Source of the DNA: Sternotherus odoratus
Taxonomy: Eukaryota; Chordata; Testudines; Kinosternidae
Reading direction: 5' to 3'
Assembly (NCBI GenBank): GCA_032164245.1
Contig: JAVMKO010000039.1
Location: 1-64,000 of the forward strand
Length of the DNA stretch: 64,000 nt
This document shows positions 21,849 to 31,909 of this stretch, in pieces (position 1 is the stretch's first letter; every line of letters starts with the position of its first letter). The notes under the pieces were generated by a model. It searched no databases. It was not told the origin of the DNA and saw nothing but the letters and a program-made list of their open reading frames with translations. Position numbers and translations under genes: made by a program.

Positions 21849-22370
21849 TGTGATGGGTCCCACGCTTTCTTTTCTTGTGGGGGGTTCAGGGAGCCATTTC
21901 TTGCCCCTGAACAGGGTATTAACTGTCCCACTAGTACCCTAGAGGGGAGAAGTGGAGAGGGAGTGACCCAGGTCTGCCCTCTACTCCGGGTCCCAGCCCA
22001 GGGGCCCTGAGGATAGCAGTAAACCACTTGGACTAGCTATTCCTTCCCCTGGGCTACTTCCCTCTCCTACCAATCAGCTTGTGGGGGCTTCCTGCCCTCT
22101 CTCTGCACAAGCCAGGTGTCCCTTTACCTAGGGTCTGGGTCTTCCAAGCTCACCGCAGAACTCGCCAAACTCTCCTCTGCTTTCCTCCAAACTCCTTCCT
22201 GCTCCAACTCCTGCAAACTGATTGAAGGAGGGTTTTTTATTATGTGACTGGCTTCACGTGCTCTAATTGGCTTACCATGCTCTAATTGGCTCCAGGTGCT
22301 CCAACCAACTTCTAGCAAACTTACTTCCCTCTAACACTCGGCTGTTGCCCGCAGGCCATGCTGTATCACA
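21849..22370. mobile_element. LTR-like insertion, unit B only
   Basis: A 522-bp stretch absent from units A and C, bounded TGTGATGGG ... TGTATCACA, i.e. with inverted TGTGAT/ATCACA ends. No matching target duplication was seen, so the true borders may lie a few bases further out. Confidence 0.5.
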
Positions 22371-22694
22371 GGGGGCTGTTCCTATCAGCAGAGGTGCTCC
22401 CCCCAGTGTGATCAGAGGAGAGGTTCACAGGTAACCTGAGCATTCTTATTCTAGTGATTCCTCATGTGCATTCCAACTGGTGTGTGCGCGTCTCCCTTGT
22501 GGTACCTGTGAGGTCGGCAGTGGAGACTCCAAGAGTGGCACCTTAATGGCTACGTGTATATGGCCCTGCCAACCCGCCTGCCACTCAGTTCCTTCTTACT
22601 GTCAGTGGAACAGCTTCACTTGCTCGCAAGCCTTCAGTCCTAGTGGTTCTTCATTGTAGTATAGTTGTAATATAGTTGTAGCATAGTTCAAAAG

Positions 22695-23594
22695 TTGGTA
22701 GTTATTAATTGTATAGAGTTATTTAACATTGGGGATTTTTATTCCCCCTTGTACATGTCCCCGGTGCCTCGGTCGCAGGGGTTTAAGTCGTGCGACAAGT
22801 GCGGGAAACCCAGGCCCACCCGTGACCCCCACGCTGAGTGTTTAAAGTGCTTAGGAGAAGGGCATTGGATGAAAAGTGCCCTGCTTGTAAAGTCTTTAAA
22901 CCTAGACCCAAGAAGGAGCGGGACTTTCACTTACAGCTCCTCCTCATGGACTCCGCTTTGCTGCCACACGGGGACCCTCCAGCCGCTTAGGAACGGGAGC
23001 CCACTGGCTTCGGTATGGGAGCCCACGGCGCTGAAGCGAGGCGTTTCTAAGCCCCACTGGCCCCGCTCCCCGGCACGGAGAGGCAGCACCGCCAGACGGC
23101 ACAGGTCCCAGCCTCCGGTGCCGCTGGAGAAGAAGAGGCCTGAGAGAGGTCGCTCCCCTGCCTGGAAACCGCAGGGTGAACTTAGTGGGGTGCATCCCGC
23201 AATGGGACACCCCCATCAGGAGCTCGTGCCAAGCACGTCCGGTGCGGCGCCCAGGCCTGAAAGTCATCTGGGCAAGGAGTGTCCGGCCCATGATGCACTG
23301 GAAGAGGACTTAGACCTACCGTGGATGCTGGACATATATGAGGCAGCCCGAGACCTCATTGATATGACGCGCGATCGGACAGGCCGGATACAAGTGGCTC
23401 CCACACCGGATGTGGCACTGACCTTGGCACCAAGACCACCAGCGGTGCCGGCAATCCCTTCTGCACCGGCAGCTTCAGCGTTGTTTACGGCGCCCTCGAC
23501 ACTGGGCAATGCGATGGCCCCGGAACCGATGCCGACGACGTCTGTCACTCTGACATTGGCGGATGCCATGGTGACACCTACTTTGGAGCAGTGA
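22695..23594 (+). CDS. Gag-like zinc-finger ORF of DIRS-like element
   Basis: 299 codons, open. Residues 33-60 form a knuckle-like finger: CDKCGKPRPT, then DPHAECLKCLGEGHWM. DPHxxCxxCLGxGH fingers are known from DIRS-type gag proteins, hence the tentative family. Residues 100-170 are basic and Pro/Arg-rich. An acidic stretch (ALEEDLDLPWMLDIYEAARDLIDM) and an Ala/Pro-rich tail follow. It has no enzymatic motif. The start at 22695 is the first ATG after the leader and the only one that includes the finger. In copy 1 the same ORF is destroyed by the RTE insertion and later frameshifts. Function beyond a structural gag-like role is unknown. Confidence 0.55.
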   Translation: MVVINCIELFNIGDFYSPLYMSPVPRSQGFKSCDKCGKPRPTRDPHAECLKCLGEGHWMKSALLVKSLNLDPRRSGTFTYSSSSWTPLCCHTGTLQPLRNGSPLASVWEPTALKRGVSKPHWPRSPARRGSTARRHRSQPPVPLEKKRPERGRSPAWKPQGELSGVHPAMGHPHQELVPSTSGAAPRPESHLGKECPAHDALEEDLDLPWMLDIYEAARDLIDMTRDRTGRIQVAPTPDVALTLAPRPPAVPAIPSAPAASALFTAPSTLGNAMAPEPMPTTSVTLTLADAMVTPTLEQ

Positions 23595-23842
23595 CCTGCG
23601 ATTCGGCATCCGGGTAAACTAACGATGTTTCAGCGCCGATCCCTGCACCGCTGCCTGGCACCGTCAGGATCAGCTCCACTCTGGTCGGCATCGCACTATT
23701 CGTTGGAATCCAACGCAGGTTTGTCGAATTTCAGCCACAGCCGATACTGATCACGATCCTGACAACACTCACGGCGCCAACGAGCAACAGAGCACCCGGC
23801 ACCAGCACCCACTTGCCCCCCCCACTGCAAATCTTAGGAACC

Positions 23843-24093
23843 TCCTGTGGTTGTCAAACTTTTTCCTCCGTGGCCCGTTTTTGTGGAGGAAAAAGGTGCA
23901 TGGCCCGGGGGTGTATGTTCGCCGAAATGCTGCTGCAGAAAGTGGAAGCTTCCGCTTTCCACGGCGGTATTTCGGCGGCTCTAAAATAGACCGCCCAGGT
24001 GTTCGGCAGTGTCCCGGGTCGGATCGGTGGCGGAACCGGGGTCTCAAGCACCCCTGGGGGTGCGCGCACCCCAGTTTGAAGACCACTGGTCTA
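23843..24093. mobile_element. hAT-like MITE
   Basis: About 250 bp, starting CTGTGGTTGTCAAACTTTTT and ending CAGTTTGAAGACCACTG. These termini are inverted versions of the CAGTGGTTCTCAAAC end typical of hAT-Charlie elements. An 8-bp target duplication could not be matched with confidence. Confidence 0.65.
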
Positions 24094-24166
24094 ACAGACC
24101 TAAGGGTGGCAATTCTTCAAGAAAAAAAACTTCAAAATCAGACTTGGTAAATTACTTTGTTTTAGA

Positions 24167-24310
24167 TTAGCAGCCGTGTTAGTCTGTATCCGTAAATAAA
24201 ACGAGGAAGATTTTGTAGCACCTTAGAGACTAGTCAGCCCATGAAAGCTTATGCTGAAATAAACTGGTTAGTCTCTAAGGTGCTACGACATCTTCCTAGT
24301 TTTATTTACT
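24167..24310. mobile_element. Hairpin element related to 11991-12189
   Basis: Contains the same head, AGCCGTGTTAGTCTGTATCC, then inverted arms: GTAAATAAAAC ... TAGCACCTTAGAGACTA pairing with TTAGTCTCTAAGGTGCTA ... GTTTTATTTAC. Confidence 0.7.
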
Positions 24311-24796
24311 TTGTTCTGTTTGTTGTTGCTTGGAACCATTTAAATCCTACTTTTTATGCTTAATAAAATCACTTTTTTCTTATTAATTAACCGATGTGGC
24401 ACTATTAATACCCGGGGGAGCAAACAGCTGTGCCTATCCCTCTATCAGTGTTACAGAGGGTGGACAGTTTGAGTTTACCCTGTATAAGCTTTATACAGAG
24501 TAAAACGGATTCACTTGGGGTTGGGATCCCATTGGGAACCAATGGGTGCTAGAAACAGGAACACTTCTTTAGCTGTTTTCAGGTAAGTCTGCAGCTTTCA
24601 GGCTCGTTGTTGAGACTCTGGGTCTGTGCTGGAGCAGATCGGCGTGTCTAGCTCAACAAGACAGGGTACTGGAGTCTCAGGCATGCAGGGAAAACAGGTT
24701 CAGAGCTAGTCTCAGCACATCAGGCAGCAATTCCCAAGCGGGTCTCTGTGAGTGAACACGTCACGGTTCATCAGATTGCCAACCCTCCAGGAATTA
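24311..24796. other. LTR-leader-like repeat, shared with unit C
   Basis: 24380-24796 matches 53671-54094; unit A lacks it. No ORF. Confidence 0.5.
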
Positions 24797-24801
24797 CAGG
24801 T

Positions 24802-25260
24802 TGTCACGGAGTGCCCGGGCGATGGTTTGGAACCGCTCCCTAGGAAGCCAGACAGGATTTCGGGTGAAGTGTCCCTTCTCCGTACACAGACTGTTTCCAA
24901 GGCTAGGAGCTTCACGGGTACCCACTTCCACCTTCCTGCGTCTGACCTCGGAGCATTCAGCACCTTCTGCCCCTCCATGCGCTTCCCCCAGTGAACCCGC
25001 CCGGGTGGGTTCCTGGGGGAGCCCATGGATTCTGCACCCCAAATCCACAGTCAGACGTGACTATCAGCCAGCCAGTAAAACAGAGGTTTATTAGATGACC
25101 ACTATCTGGTCTAACCCAGACCATAGAGCGAGCGTGAGTCCTCATATGGATCCAGAGAGCGAGATAGCTCCTCTGCCTTCCCTGCCTGACTCCAGCTCGC
25201 TTCAGACTCCAAAGACCTCTCTCCAGACCCTCCTCCCCCGAGGTCAGCCAGGTCAGGTGA
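24802..25260. repeat. LTR family 1, 5' fragment (unit B)
   Basis: Starts TGTCACGGAGTGCCCGGGCG after CAGGT, exactly as the complete copy at 54100. It is cut after GCCAGGTCAGGTGA and fused to unit spacer. Confidence 0.75.
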
Positions 25261-26306
25261 CGCGTCAGGTCAGGAACGCGTCGGGGCACAAATCAACCCA
25301 CTGGCCAGAGTCCAGCCTCCCCTTTCCAGACAGAATTTGTTTTCCATCTTCAATACCCCCATCTTGCACTTTGACACCTTTACACTCAGACTTTGCATCT
25401 CTTCAGCCCCATTCCACGTGATCCTTATGCTCTGGCCAGGAAGTGCTGAAGTTTGCAATCTCCTCCATGGGGGCAGGAGCAAAGTCTTTAAGCTCAGAAA
25501 TTCCAGATCGGTTAGGAAGGCAGATATTATTCTGCAGATCACCGTTCCTAGGCGATGTGCCAGTATCTCAGTGCTAACTCCAGGTTGCTCGGGTCTCTGT
25601 CAGAGCCCCACCTCCTCCTGCCTGTGATTCAGGGTCTCCTGATGGAGGTAACCCACCACGTCTGTAGCCACCCTCTGGTCAGGGTACCCTTTGTCACAGA
25701 CCTACAGGGTCTGGTCTATGCTCCAACCTGTAATCAGTCCCCTGGGAGCAACGCCTTTAGGGACCCACACAGTCCCACAGGGGCAGGCCTGTGGCCTCCT
25801 TACTCTGAACCTGGGCCTTCAGCACCAGCGATCCCTGTCTTCCTGCAGAAAATCCAGCCAAAGCCAGACTCCTGCAGGAGACTCGTACTGGGCCCCTTCG
25901 GGGTGTGATGCTCCCAGTGAGGATCTGCAGCGACAGCGGGCAGCCTGTGCAAAACCAAGACGTGTCACCTGGCTGCAGGAGCTGAGCATCCTTAGGACAG
26001 TGCAGAGAGACCGGGGCCCGGCCAGCATTCGGTCCACCCAGTGTGAGGGTCCTATCCAGCCAAGCTGCTGCCTCCATCTGTCAGTCCTGGGGCAGAGCTG
26101 CTGTGTCTCTGTCAGCCACGGTCTCATGACCCCTCCTGTCTCCTCTCGCTCTGCCGTCCTCCCCTAGCAAAGCATGCTGGACTCATATGCTTAGCCCGCT
26201 GGTGCTTCCATTATGTCTTCATTGGTCAGTCCTTGGGGTTCCCATTGGCCGCTCGGCTCCTCCACTGACGTGGGTCGGTTTCCACCAGTCCATTAATGCC
26301 CGGGCC
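25261..26306. other. Unit B spacer, no gene
   Basis: Co-linear with 7680-8710 and 54945-55945. Ends at the gypsy insertion point (GGCC). Confidence 0.6.
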
Positions 26307-27541
26307 TGTAGGGGTCACGTGGGCGGGGCGCGGCCCCTCTTCTTGCTGGTCTGGTGGGGAAAGCCTCGCCCTGTCCGCAGTCGGCGACCCTAAGGGGAAT
26401 TAGCGGGGTCGCGGACCCGGAAGCCCGCCGCTCCTGGGGCGGGAGGGCCAGGCTCAGGCCTGCCCGTGGGTTAGTTGGGAGTCCCGGGTTAGTCCCGGAG
26501 CGGGGTGGTGTCCCCACTCTTCTTCTCAGCGGTCCCGTCCGGGCCTTGGCCGCGGGGGTATGGCTGTGGTCAATGGGGGGCCTGGCTGAGGCACACTGTC
26601 ATCGGCTCGTGGCCCTCTTCCCTGCTACCTCCGGACTCCCCTTCCCTGGGTACCTGGTCGGTCGTGGGGTCCTCGGCGTCGGCGAGGGTCATGGGCTCCT
26701 CTGAGTCGCTGTCCGGAGGCAGGTCGGGTAGGTCGTCGGGGGAGCAAGCTAGCTCGGTCGGGGGTTCCTCGGGGTAGTAGGCTGTCGGCGGAGTCGGGGC
26801 CGGCAGCCGGTCCCCAGGGTGATGGCTGTGCGGCACGTCTGGTCCCTCCTCGGGGTGGTAGCCGGGCGGTAGAGTTGGCGGCTGGTCCCAGTCGCGGTCC
26901 GGCGGCGGTCCCCACTGGTCCTCGGGGTAGCAGGCTGTTCGTGCCTTCAGCCGGGCCTCTAGCCGAGGGTCCAGCGGCTCCTCGGGGTAGTGGCCGAGCG
27001 GCAGAGGCGGCGGCCTTTCCCAGTAGCCGTAGGGCTGCTGGTCGGGGAAGTCCGGTTGCGGAGGCAGCCCTTGAGGGGCTTCCTTCGCTGCTGGCTTCCT
27101 CCCTCCTGTGTCTGGAGGCAGCCATCTTATCTGGCCGGGGCCGCCCCCGGGGTTCCGGGGGCGGGGCTGACCCGGCGCTGACGTGGCCCCTCCCGGCCAC
27201 GGCGTGCGGCCCGCTGGTGGCGAGGCCCCACCTCTCCCGCCCTCGGGTCTCCGGGGGCGGGGCTGGTCCGGCGCTGATGCGCCTTCTTCCGGCCGCGGCG
27301 TGCGGCTCGCCGGCGGCCACGCCTCCTTTCCCCCGCCCTCGGATCTCCGGGGGCGGGGTCGTCCTGGAGCCGCCGGGGCTTCCTCCGGCCGCGGCGTGCG
27401 GCCCACCGCCGGCCGCGGCTTTTCTTGTCCGCTCCCGGTTCTCCGGGGGCGGGGCTCAGCCCGTGCTGGCGCGGCTTCCTCCGGCCGCTGCCAGGGGCTG
27501 TTTCGGGCACGGGCGGCATGCAGCCGTGCCGCCCCGCTACA
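26307..27541 (-). repeat. Gypsy 3' LTR, 1235 bp
   Basis: In element sense it begins TGTAGCGGGG and ends ACCCCTACA, so both ends carry the 5-bp inverted TGTAG/CTACA. The left 4 bp outside (GGCC) match the other end of the element. About twice as long as the surviving 5' LTR. Confidence 0.85.
27155..27538 (-). repeat. 96-bp tandem repeat in LTR, four units
   Basis: The motif CCGGGGGCGGGG (a GC-box core) starts at 27155, 27251, 27347 and 27443, spaced exactly 96 bp. The rest of each unit (CTTCCTCCGGCCGCGGCGTG and similar) is less conserved. The 5' LTR has the same array at 32169, 32265, 32337 and 32433, with one unit 24 bp shorter. GC boxes can bind Sp1-type factors, so an enhancer role is an inference. 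Confidence 0.85.
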
Positions 27542-27557
27542 CCCCTCCCCCCTTAAG
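27542..27557 (-). promoter_or_regulatory. Polypurine tract of gypsy element
   Basis: In element sense CTTAAGGGGGGAGGGG directly abuts the TGTAG start of the 3' LTR. This is the expected plus-strand primer. Confidence 0.85.
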
Positions 27558-27589
27558 TCCGGGTCCCGCTCGTCGGGCCCGGGCTCCCC

Positions 27590-29157
27590 GATACCTCCCA
27601 GGCGGGACATAAAGTCGGCGTTGGCGTGGTCTTTCCCGGCGCGGTGGTGTACCGTAAAGGCGTAGGGCTGGAGGGCCAGGTACCACCGCTGCAACCTCAT
27701 GTTGTTATCCTTCATCCAGTTTAACCACTGGAGTGGGGCATGGTCCGTAACCAGGGTGAAGGGGGCCCCGAGTAGGTAGTAACGAAGTGCGTCGCAAGCC
27801 CACTTTATCGCCAGAGCCTCCTTCTCCACTACCGCATAGTGCTTTTCCCGGGGGAACAACTTCCGACTTATATACAGGATTGGATGGTCCTCCCCATCTA
27901 TCTCCTGTGAGAGGACTGCTCCTACCCCTACTTCCGAGGCATCGGTCTGTAGGATAAACTCTTGATCAAAGTCGGGGCTATAGAGGACTGGTGCACGACA
28001 CAAGCTGTCCTTTAGTGCCTGGAAGGACCTTTCACACACGGGGGTCCAGGTTATACGTCGGGGGCTATCCTTCGTCAATAGGTTGGTTAGAGGGGTGGCG
28101 ATGGACGCAAACCGGGGTATGAAACGTCGGTAGTACCCGGCGAGACCCAGGAACTGGCGCACTTGCTTCTTCGTCGCCGGGGCGGGGCAGGCGGCCACGG
28201 CCTGGATCTTGTCGATGAGTGGCTTCACTTGTCCGCTGCCGACCGTATAGACCAGGTATGTTGTCTCCTGCCACCCAATGCGACATTTCCGTGGGTGGGC
28301 CGTTAATCCGGCCTCCCGTAGCGATCGTAATACCGCCGCCACTTTGGTCAGGTGATCCTCCCAGCAGCGGCTGTAGATGATTACATCATCGAGGTAGGCC
28401 GCGGCGTACCTCTGGTGGGGTCGAAGGATGTCATCCATCAGCCGCTGAAACGTAGCGGGGGCTCCGTGGAGTCCGAACGGCATCCTAGTGAATTGGTATA
28501 AACCTGTTGGGGTAGCAAATGCGGTCTTTTCCCTGGAGGCAGGGTCTAACGGAATTTGCCAATAGCCCTTGTTGAGGTCCAGGGTAGTCAGGAAGCGAGC
28601 TTCCCCCAAACGGGCGAGTAGGTTGTCCACGCGGGGCTGGGGTAAGCGTCGAACTTCGAAATCACATTGACCCGCCGGAAGTCAATACAGAAGCGTTGGG
28701 TCCCGTCAGGTTTAGGGACCAGTACTATTGGATTCCGCCATTCGCTCCGGGATGGTTCAATGACGCACAAGGCTAACATCGTGCGTACCTCTTCTTCGAC
28801 GAGGCCACGTAGTCGGTGTGGCAGAGGCCTTGTTGTCTCTCTGATGACTACGCCCGGCTCTGTTTGAATAGTGTGGTGGGTGCGGGTGGTATGCCCGGGT
28901 TGGCTTGTAAAGGTCCGCGGGAAGGCGCGGAGGAGGCAGCGGACCTCCCTCCGCTGTTCGTCAGTAAGGGATTCGGCAAGCTGAGGTCCTTCTGGGTCCG
29001 GATGTAGGGTGGCTTGGGGTCCTAACTCCGGTTCGGGTGGGTATGGGTTGATCAGGAGGCCGTCCCTAGGGCGCCATGGCTTCAGGAGATTAACATGGTA
29101 GAGTTGGGTTTTCCTCCTCCGGTCCGGCTGGCTGATTTCATAGGTGACGGGGCCCAC
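27590..29157 (-). pseudogene. Gypsy reverse transcriptase-RNase H (broken)
   Basis: The RT N-terminus is in the frame ending at 28588 (EVRTMLALCVIEPSRSEWRN, VLVPKPDGTQRFCIDFRRVN). A frameshift near 28640 moves the rest to the frame starting at 28630: LTTLDLNKGYWQIPLD, FGLHGAPATFQRLMD and the catalytic YLDDVIIY. RNase H follows (ILQTDASEVGVGAVL, EKEALAIKWA, LVTDHAPLQWL) and ends near 27590 with NADFMSR. All catalytic motifs are present but not in one frame. This second frame stays open through the PPT and 972 bp into the 3' LTR, to 26570. Confidence 0.88.
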
Positions 29158-30324
29158 CCTCCGGAGTACCTCGTAGGGTCCTTGCCAACGGGCCAGAAGC
29201 TTCGACTCACTGGAGGGTAGGAGTAAGAGGACTCGGTCCCCGGGCTCGAAGTCACGCCGCTGGGCGTCCCGGTTATAGGCCCTAGTTTAGGCCGCCTGGG
29301 CGGACTTTAGGTTCTCTCGGGCCAGGGCCGCAACTTGAGTTAGCTGTTTCCTGAGGTCGAGGACGTATCGTAGGAGGCCTTGCGCCGGGGACGGCGCCTG
29401 TTCCCACGTCTCCCGCATTAGGTCTAATAGGCCCCGGGGTTGGCGCCCATAGAGGAGTTCGAAGGGAGAAAAATTTGTAGAGGCCTGCGGTACCTCCCAG
29501 ATGGCAAGAAGTAGTGGTGGGATTAGTCGGTCCCAGTGTCGCAACTCTTCGGGGGAGAATTTTCGTAACATCCCCTTCAGGGTCCAGTTAAACCTCTCCA
29601 CCAACCCATCCGTCTGGGGGTGGTAGACTGAGGTGCGTAGTTGTTTAATCCCTAGGAGGTCGCAGACCTGACGTAACAGATGGGAGGTGAAGTTTGTCCC
29701 TTGGTCCGTGAGCACCTCGCGGGGTAGCCCGACCCGGGCGAAGATCTTCACCAGTTCGTCCGCGATTGCCCGAGCGGTAATACTCCGCTGGGGCACGGCC
29801 TCCGGGAAGCGGGTGGCATAATCGACCAGGACCAGCACATGCTGGAACCCCGTGGTACTTTTGGGGAGCGGCCCGATCAGGTCCATGGCGACGCGCTCAA
29901 ACGGTGTTTCAATTATTGGCATGGGGACCAGAGGGGCCTTCGGAGTCCGGGCGGGCGCGGCACATTGGCAGGCGGGGCAAGAAAGACAGTAGTTTCTTAC
30001 CTCTTGATGTACCCCGGGCCAGAAGAAGCGGGCCAGGATCCGGGCGGCCGTTTTCTCGTGGCCCAGGTGTCCCGCCGCCGGGATGTCATGAGCGAGATGC
30101 ATCACCGCTCTGCGGTGGACCCGCGGAATGAGCAGCTGTGCTCGGAGCTGGCCGGTGCGGGGGTCCGGCTCGACGCGGTAAAGTCGGTCCCGCCGCAGTT
30201 CGAAGCGGGGCCATTGGCGTGCTCGCTGTGCGTCCACCATGGCTCCGTCGACCACTGCCAGTTGTTCATAGGCATGTTGTAGGGTCGAGTCGGACCTCTG
30301 GTCTTGACAGAAGTCGGTGAACAT
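29060..30324 (-). pseudogene. Gypsy integrase (one in-frame stop)
   Basis: The zinc-binding HHCC region (HLAHDIPAAGHLGHE, then CLSCPACQC) is followed by the catalytic core: the first Asp in AMDLIGPLP, the second in LTDQGTNF, and the Glu in TDGLVERFNW. After the core comes FELLYGRQPRG. A TAA at 29289-29287 interrupts the frame, but the same frame continues to a C-terminal GPY/F-type module (WQGPYEVLRR, then VTYEI, LYHVNLLKPW). That module runs straight into the reverse transcriptase, proving the INT-RT order. Confidence 0.9.
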
Positions 30325-30439
30325 CGGTCGCTCCTCGGGGCTCTCAAGGGCGGGGTTCCCTTGGCTCTAGTGCGGGTTCCTCGATGTCGGGGTCCCCCTC
30401 TCCGGGATCCCGGGCCTCCGGGGGGTGGGTTTCCAGTAC

Positions 30440-30947
30440 GGAGACTAGCGCAGCCTCCCCCCCCGGCTGCGGTGCGGAGGACGTCCGGGAAGCCGGGCCA
30501 ATCTCGTCCTAGGATCACGGGGTAGGCAAGTCAAGGCGCTAGGCCCACCCGCATCAGTCGCGTAACCCCTGCAACCCGTAGTTGGACTTGGGCGCAGGGG
30601 TAGGGCTGGATGTCCCCGTGGATGCACTGGAGGTGTACCGAGCCCAGCTGGGGATCACCCAGAGGGCCGAGGGACTGCCTGACCAAGGTCTGCCCGGAGC
30701 CTGAGTCCAGGAGGGCTATGGTCGCGTGTGTCCCGACCGTCACCGGCACGGTGATTTTGGCGGCCTGGGGCTGCCAAGCCCGGTCTTCTCCGGCGCAGAC
30801 CTGTCCGAAGCTACACTCCATCAGAGGGCAGTCCCGTTGTAGGTGGCCCCGTTCCCCACAAGCAAAACAGGGTCCGGGTTCAGCGCGGCCCGGTCGGCCC
30901 CGCCCTGCAGCTGGGCTATCTGGGGGGGCTAAGCCCCACGCACTCAC
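30440..30947 (-). pseudogene. Gypsy zinc knuckle and protease (frameshifted)
   Basis: The CCHC knuckle CFACGERGHLQRDC (30869-30828) is followed by an aspartic protease with the active site LLDSGSGQTLV near 30700. A stop and shift near 30531 put the protease end (MILGRDWPGF) in another frame starting at 30518. The knuckle is also out of frame with the gag N-terminus. Confidence 0.82.
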
Positions 30948-31836
30948 CCCTTGGTCGGGGAGTCGCGGCCCGCGGGCCGGGGCTGTCGAAGGGCCGGGGC
31001 CGGACTTCTAGGCCCCGTCGGGCCCCTCGGGGATCGGCGGGGGTGCCCCCTTTGTTTTCTGGTGTGGGGTATTCGCGTCCCGGCGGAGGGCCGCGTCCGG
31101 GGGTCGTGGCCGGGGTCTCCGCGGCCATAAAGTCCTCCATAAGCCCTATTGCCGTGGCGAGGGTCGCGGGCCGGTGCCGGAGCACCCAGGTCCGGCCTCG
31201 GGGTGGGAGGATGTGCATGAATTGTTCCAGCACGACTTGGTCCATGAGTTCGGCTGCAGTGTGCTGTTCGGGCTGGAGCCACTTTCTACAGGCCTCCTTG
31301 AGTTCTTGTGCGATCACCCGGGGTCGGGCCCCTGCAGGGTAGGCCAAGGTCCGAAATCGCTGTCGGAAGGTCTCTGGGCTAATATCTAGGGCATCTAATA
31401 TCGCCTTCTTGACTCGTTGGTAGTCCCGGGCTTCCTCCGTGGACAACCCACGGTACACGGTTTGCGCCGTTCCCGTTAGATAGGGGGCCAGAAGGGTGGC
31501 CCATTGGTCAGGGGCCCAGCTGGCGACCAGGGCGACCCTCTCGAATGTCACCAGGAATGCCTCGGGATCGTCGTGGGGGCCCATCTTCGTCAAGCGCACG
31601 GGGGGGACTGTTCCAGCCACGGGTCCCGGGGCAGCTGCTCCAGGCTGGGCCCCGGCCAGATGCGGTAGTACGGCGGTCAGCTGTTGTAGACATTGCTGCT
31701 GCTGTGCCCCCAGCTGCTGGATCATCTGCTGCTGTTGCTGCAGCTGAGCGGTGGCCTGCTGCTGCTGCTGTTGCAATTGCATGGCCTGTTGCTGTTGGCT
31801 CTCGGCCAAAAATTTAAGGAGCTGGTCTACCTCCAT
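30916..31836 (-). pseudogene. Gypsy gag, capsid part
   Basis: 306 codons from ATG 31836, 48 bp after the primer site. The N-terminus is glutamine-rich (runs around residues 14-50, coded by CAG/CAA, 31690-31800). A retrotransposon capsid-like region follows: residues 85-200, with [13 protein letters not shown] and [13 protein letters not shown]. The C-terminus is Pro/Arg-rich. The frame ends at 30916 just as the overlapping frame begins the zinc knuckle, so a shift there separates the two. Confidence 0.85.
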
Positions 31837-31883
31837 GATCGGGCGAATCGAACCTTCCTAGGACCCCTTCTTACAGGGGTCGT

Positions 31884-31909
31884 GGGATCGATGCCCGCAT
31901 TCTCCACCA
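31884..31909 (-). promoter_or_regulatory. Primer-binding site, tRNA-Ala
   Basis: In element sense it starts TGGTGGAGAATGCGGGCATC. Its complement has the T-arm and 3' acceptor of vertebrate tRNA-Ala (ending CCCGCATTCTCCA plus CCA), apparently over 26 nt. Directly next to the 5' LTR. Confidence 0.85.

Larger units (their letters stand above)
22440..24166 (+). mobile_element. DIRS-like gag-zinc element, copy 2 (best copy)
   Basis: The leader (22440-22694) is shared with 1-130 and 7001-7344. It is followed by a 299-codon ORF, a non-coding tail and an embedded MITE. Encodes no polymerase, integrase or tyrosine recombinase, so if mobile it depended on a partner. In unit C almost the whole element is missing: the sequence jumps from the leader at 53670 to what follows the element here. 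Confidence 0.5.

Noticed and set aside
21849..22370. Claim of a solo LTR with target duplication
   Set aside because: The ends look LTR-like, but flanking bases do not match, so it is listed only as LTR-like.
26875..27612. Long plus-strand frame of 245 codons in the gypsy LTR
   Set aside because: The DNA is GC-rich with few stop codons, and several frames are open at once. This frame is antisense to the element and has no motif.
31884..31909. Possible tRNA-Ala gene fragment
   Set aside because: Only the 3' tRNA portion is matched, on the strand and at the position of a retrotransposon primer-binding site next to an LTR.
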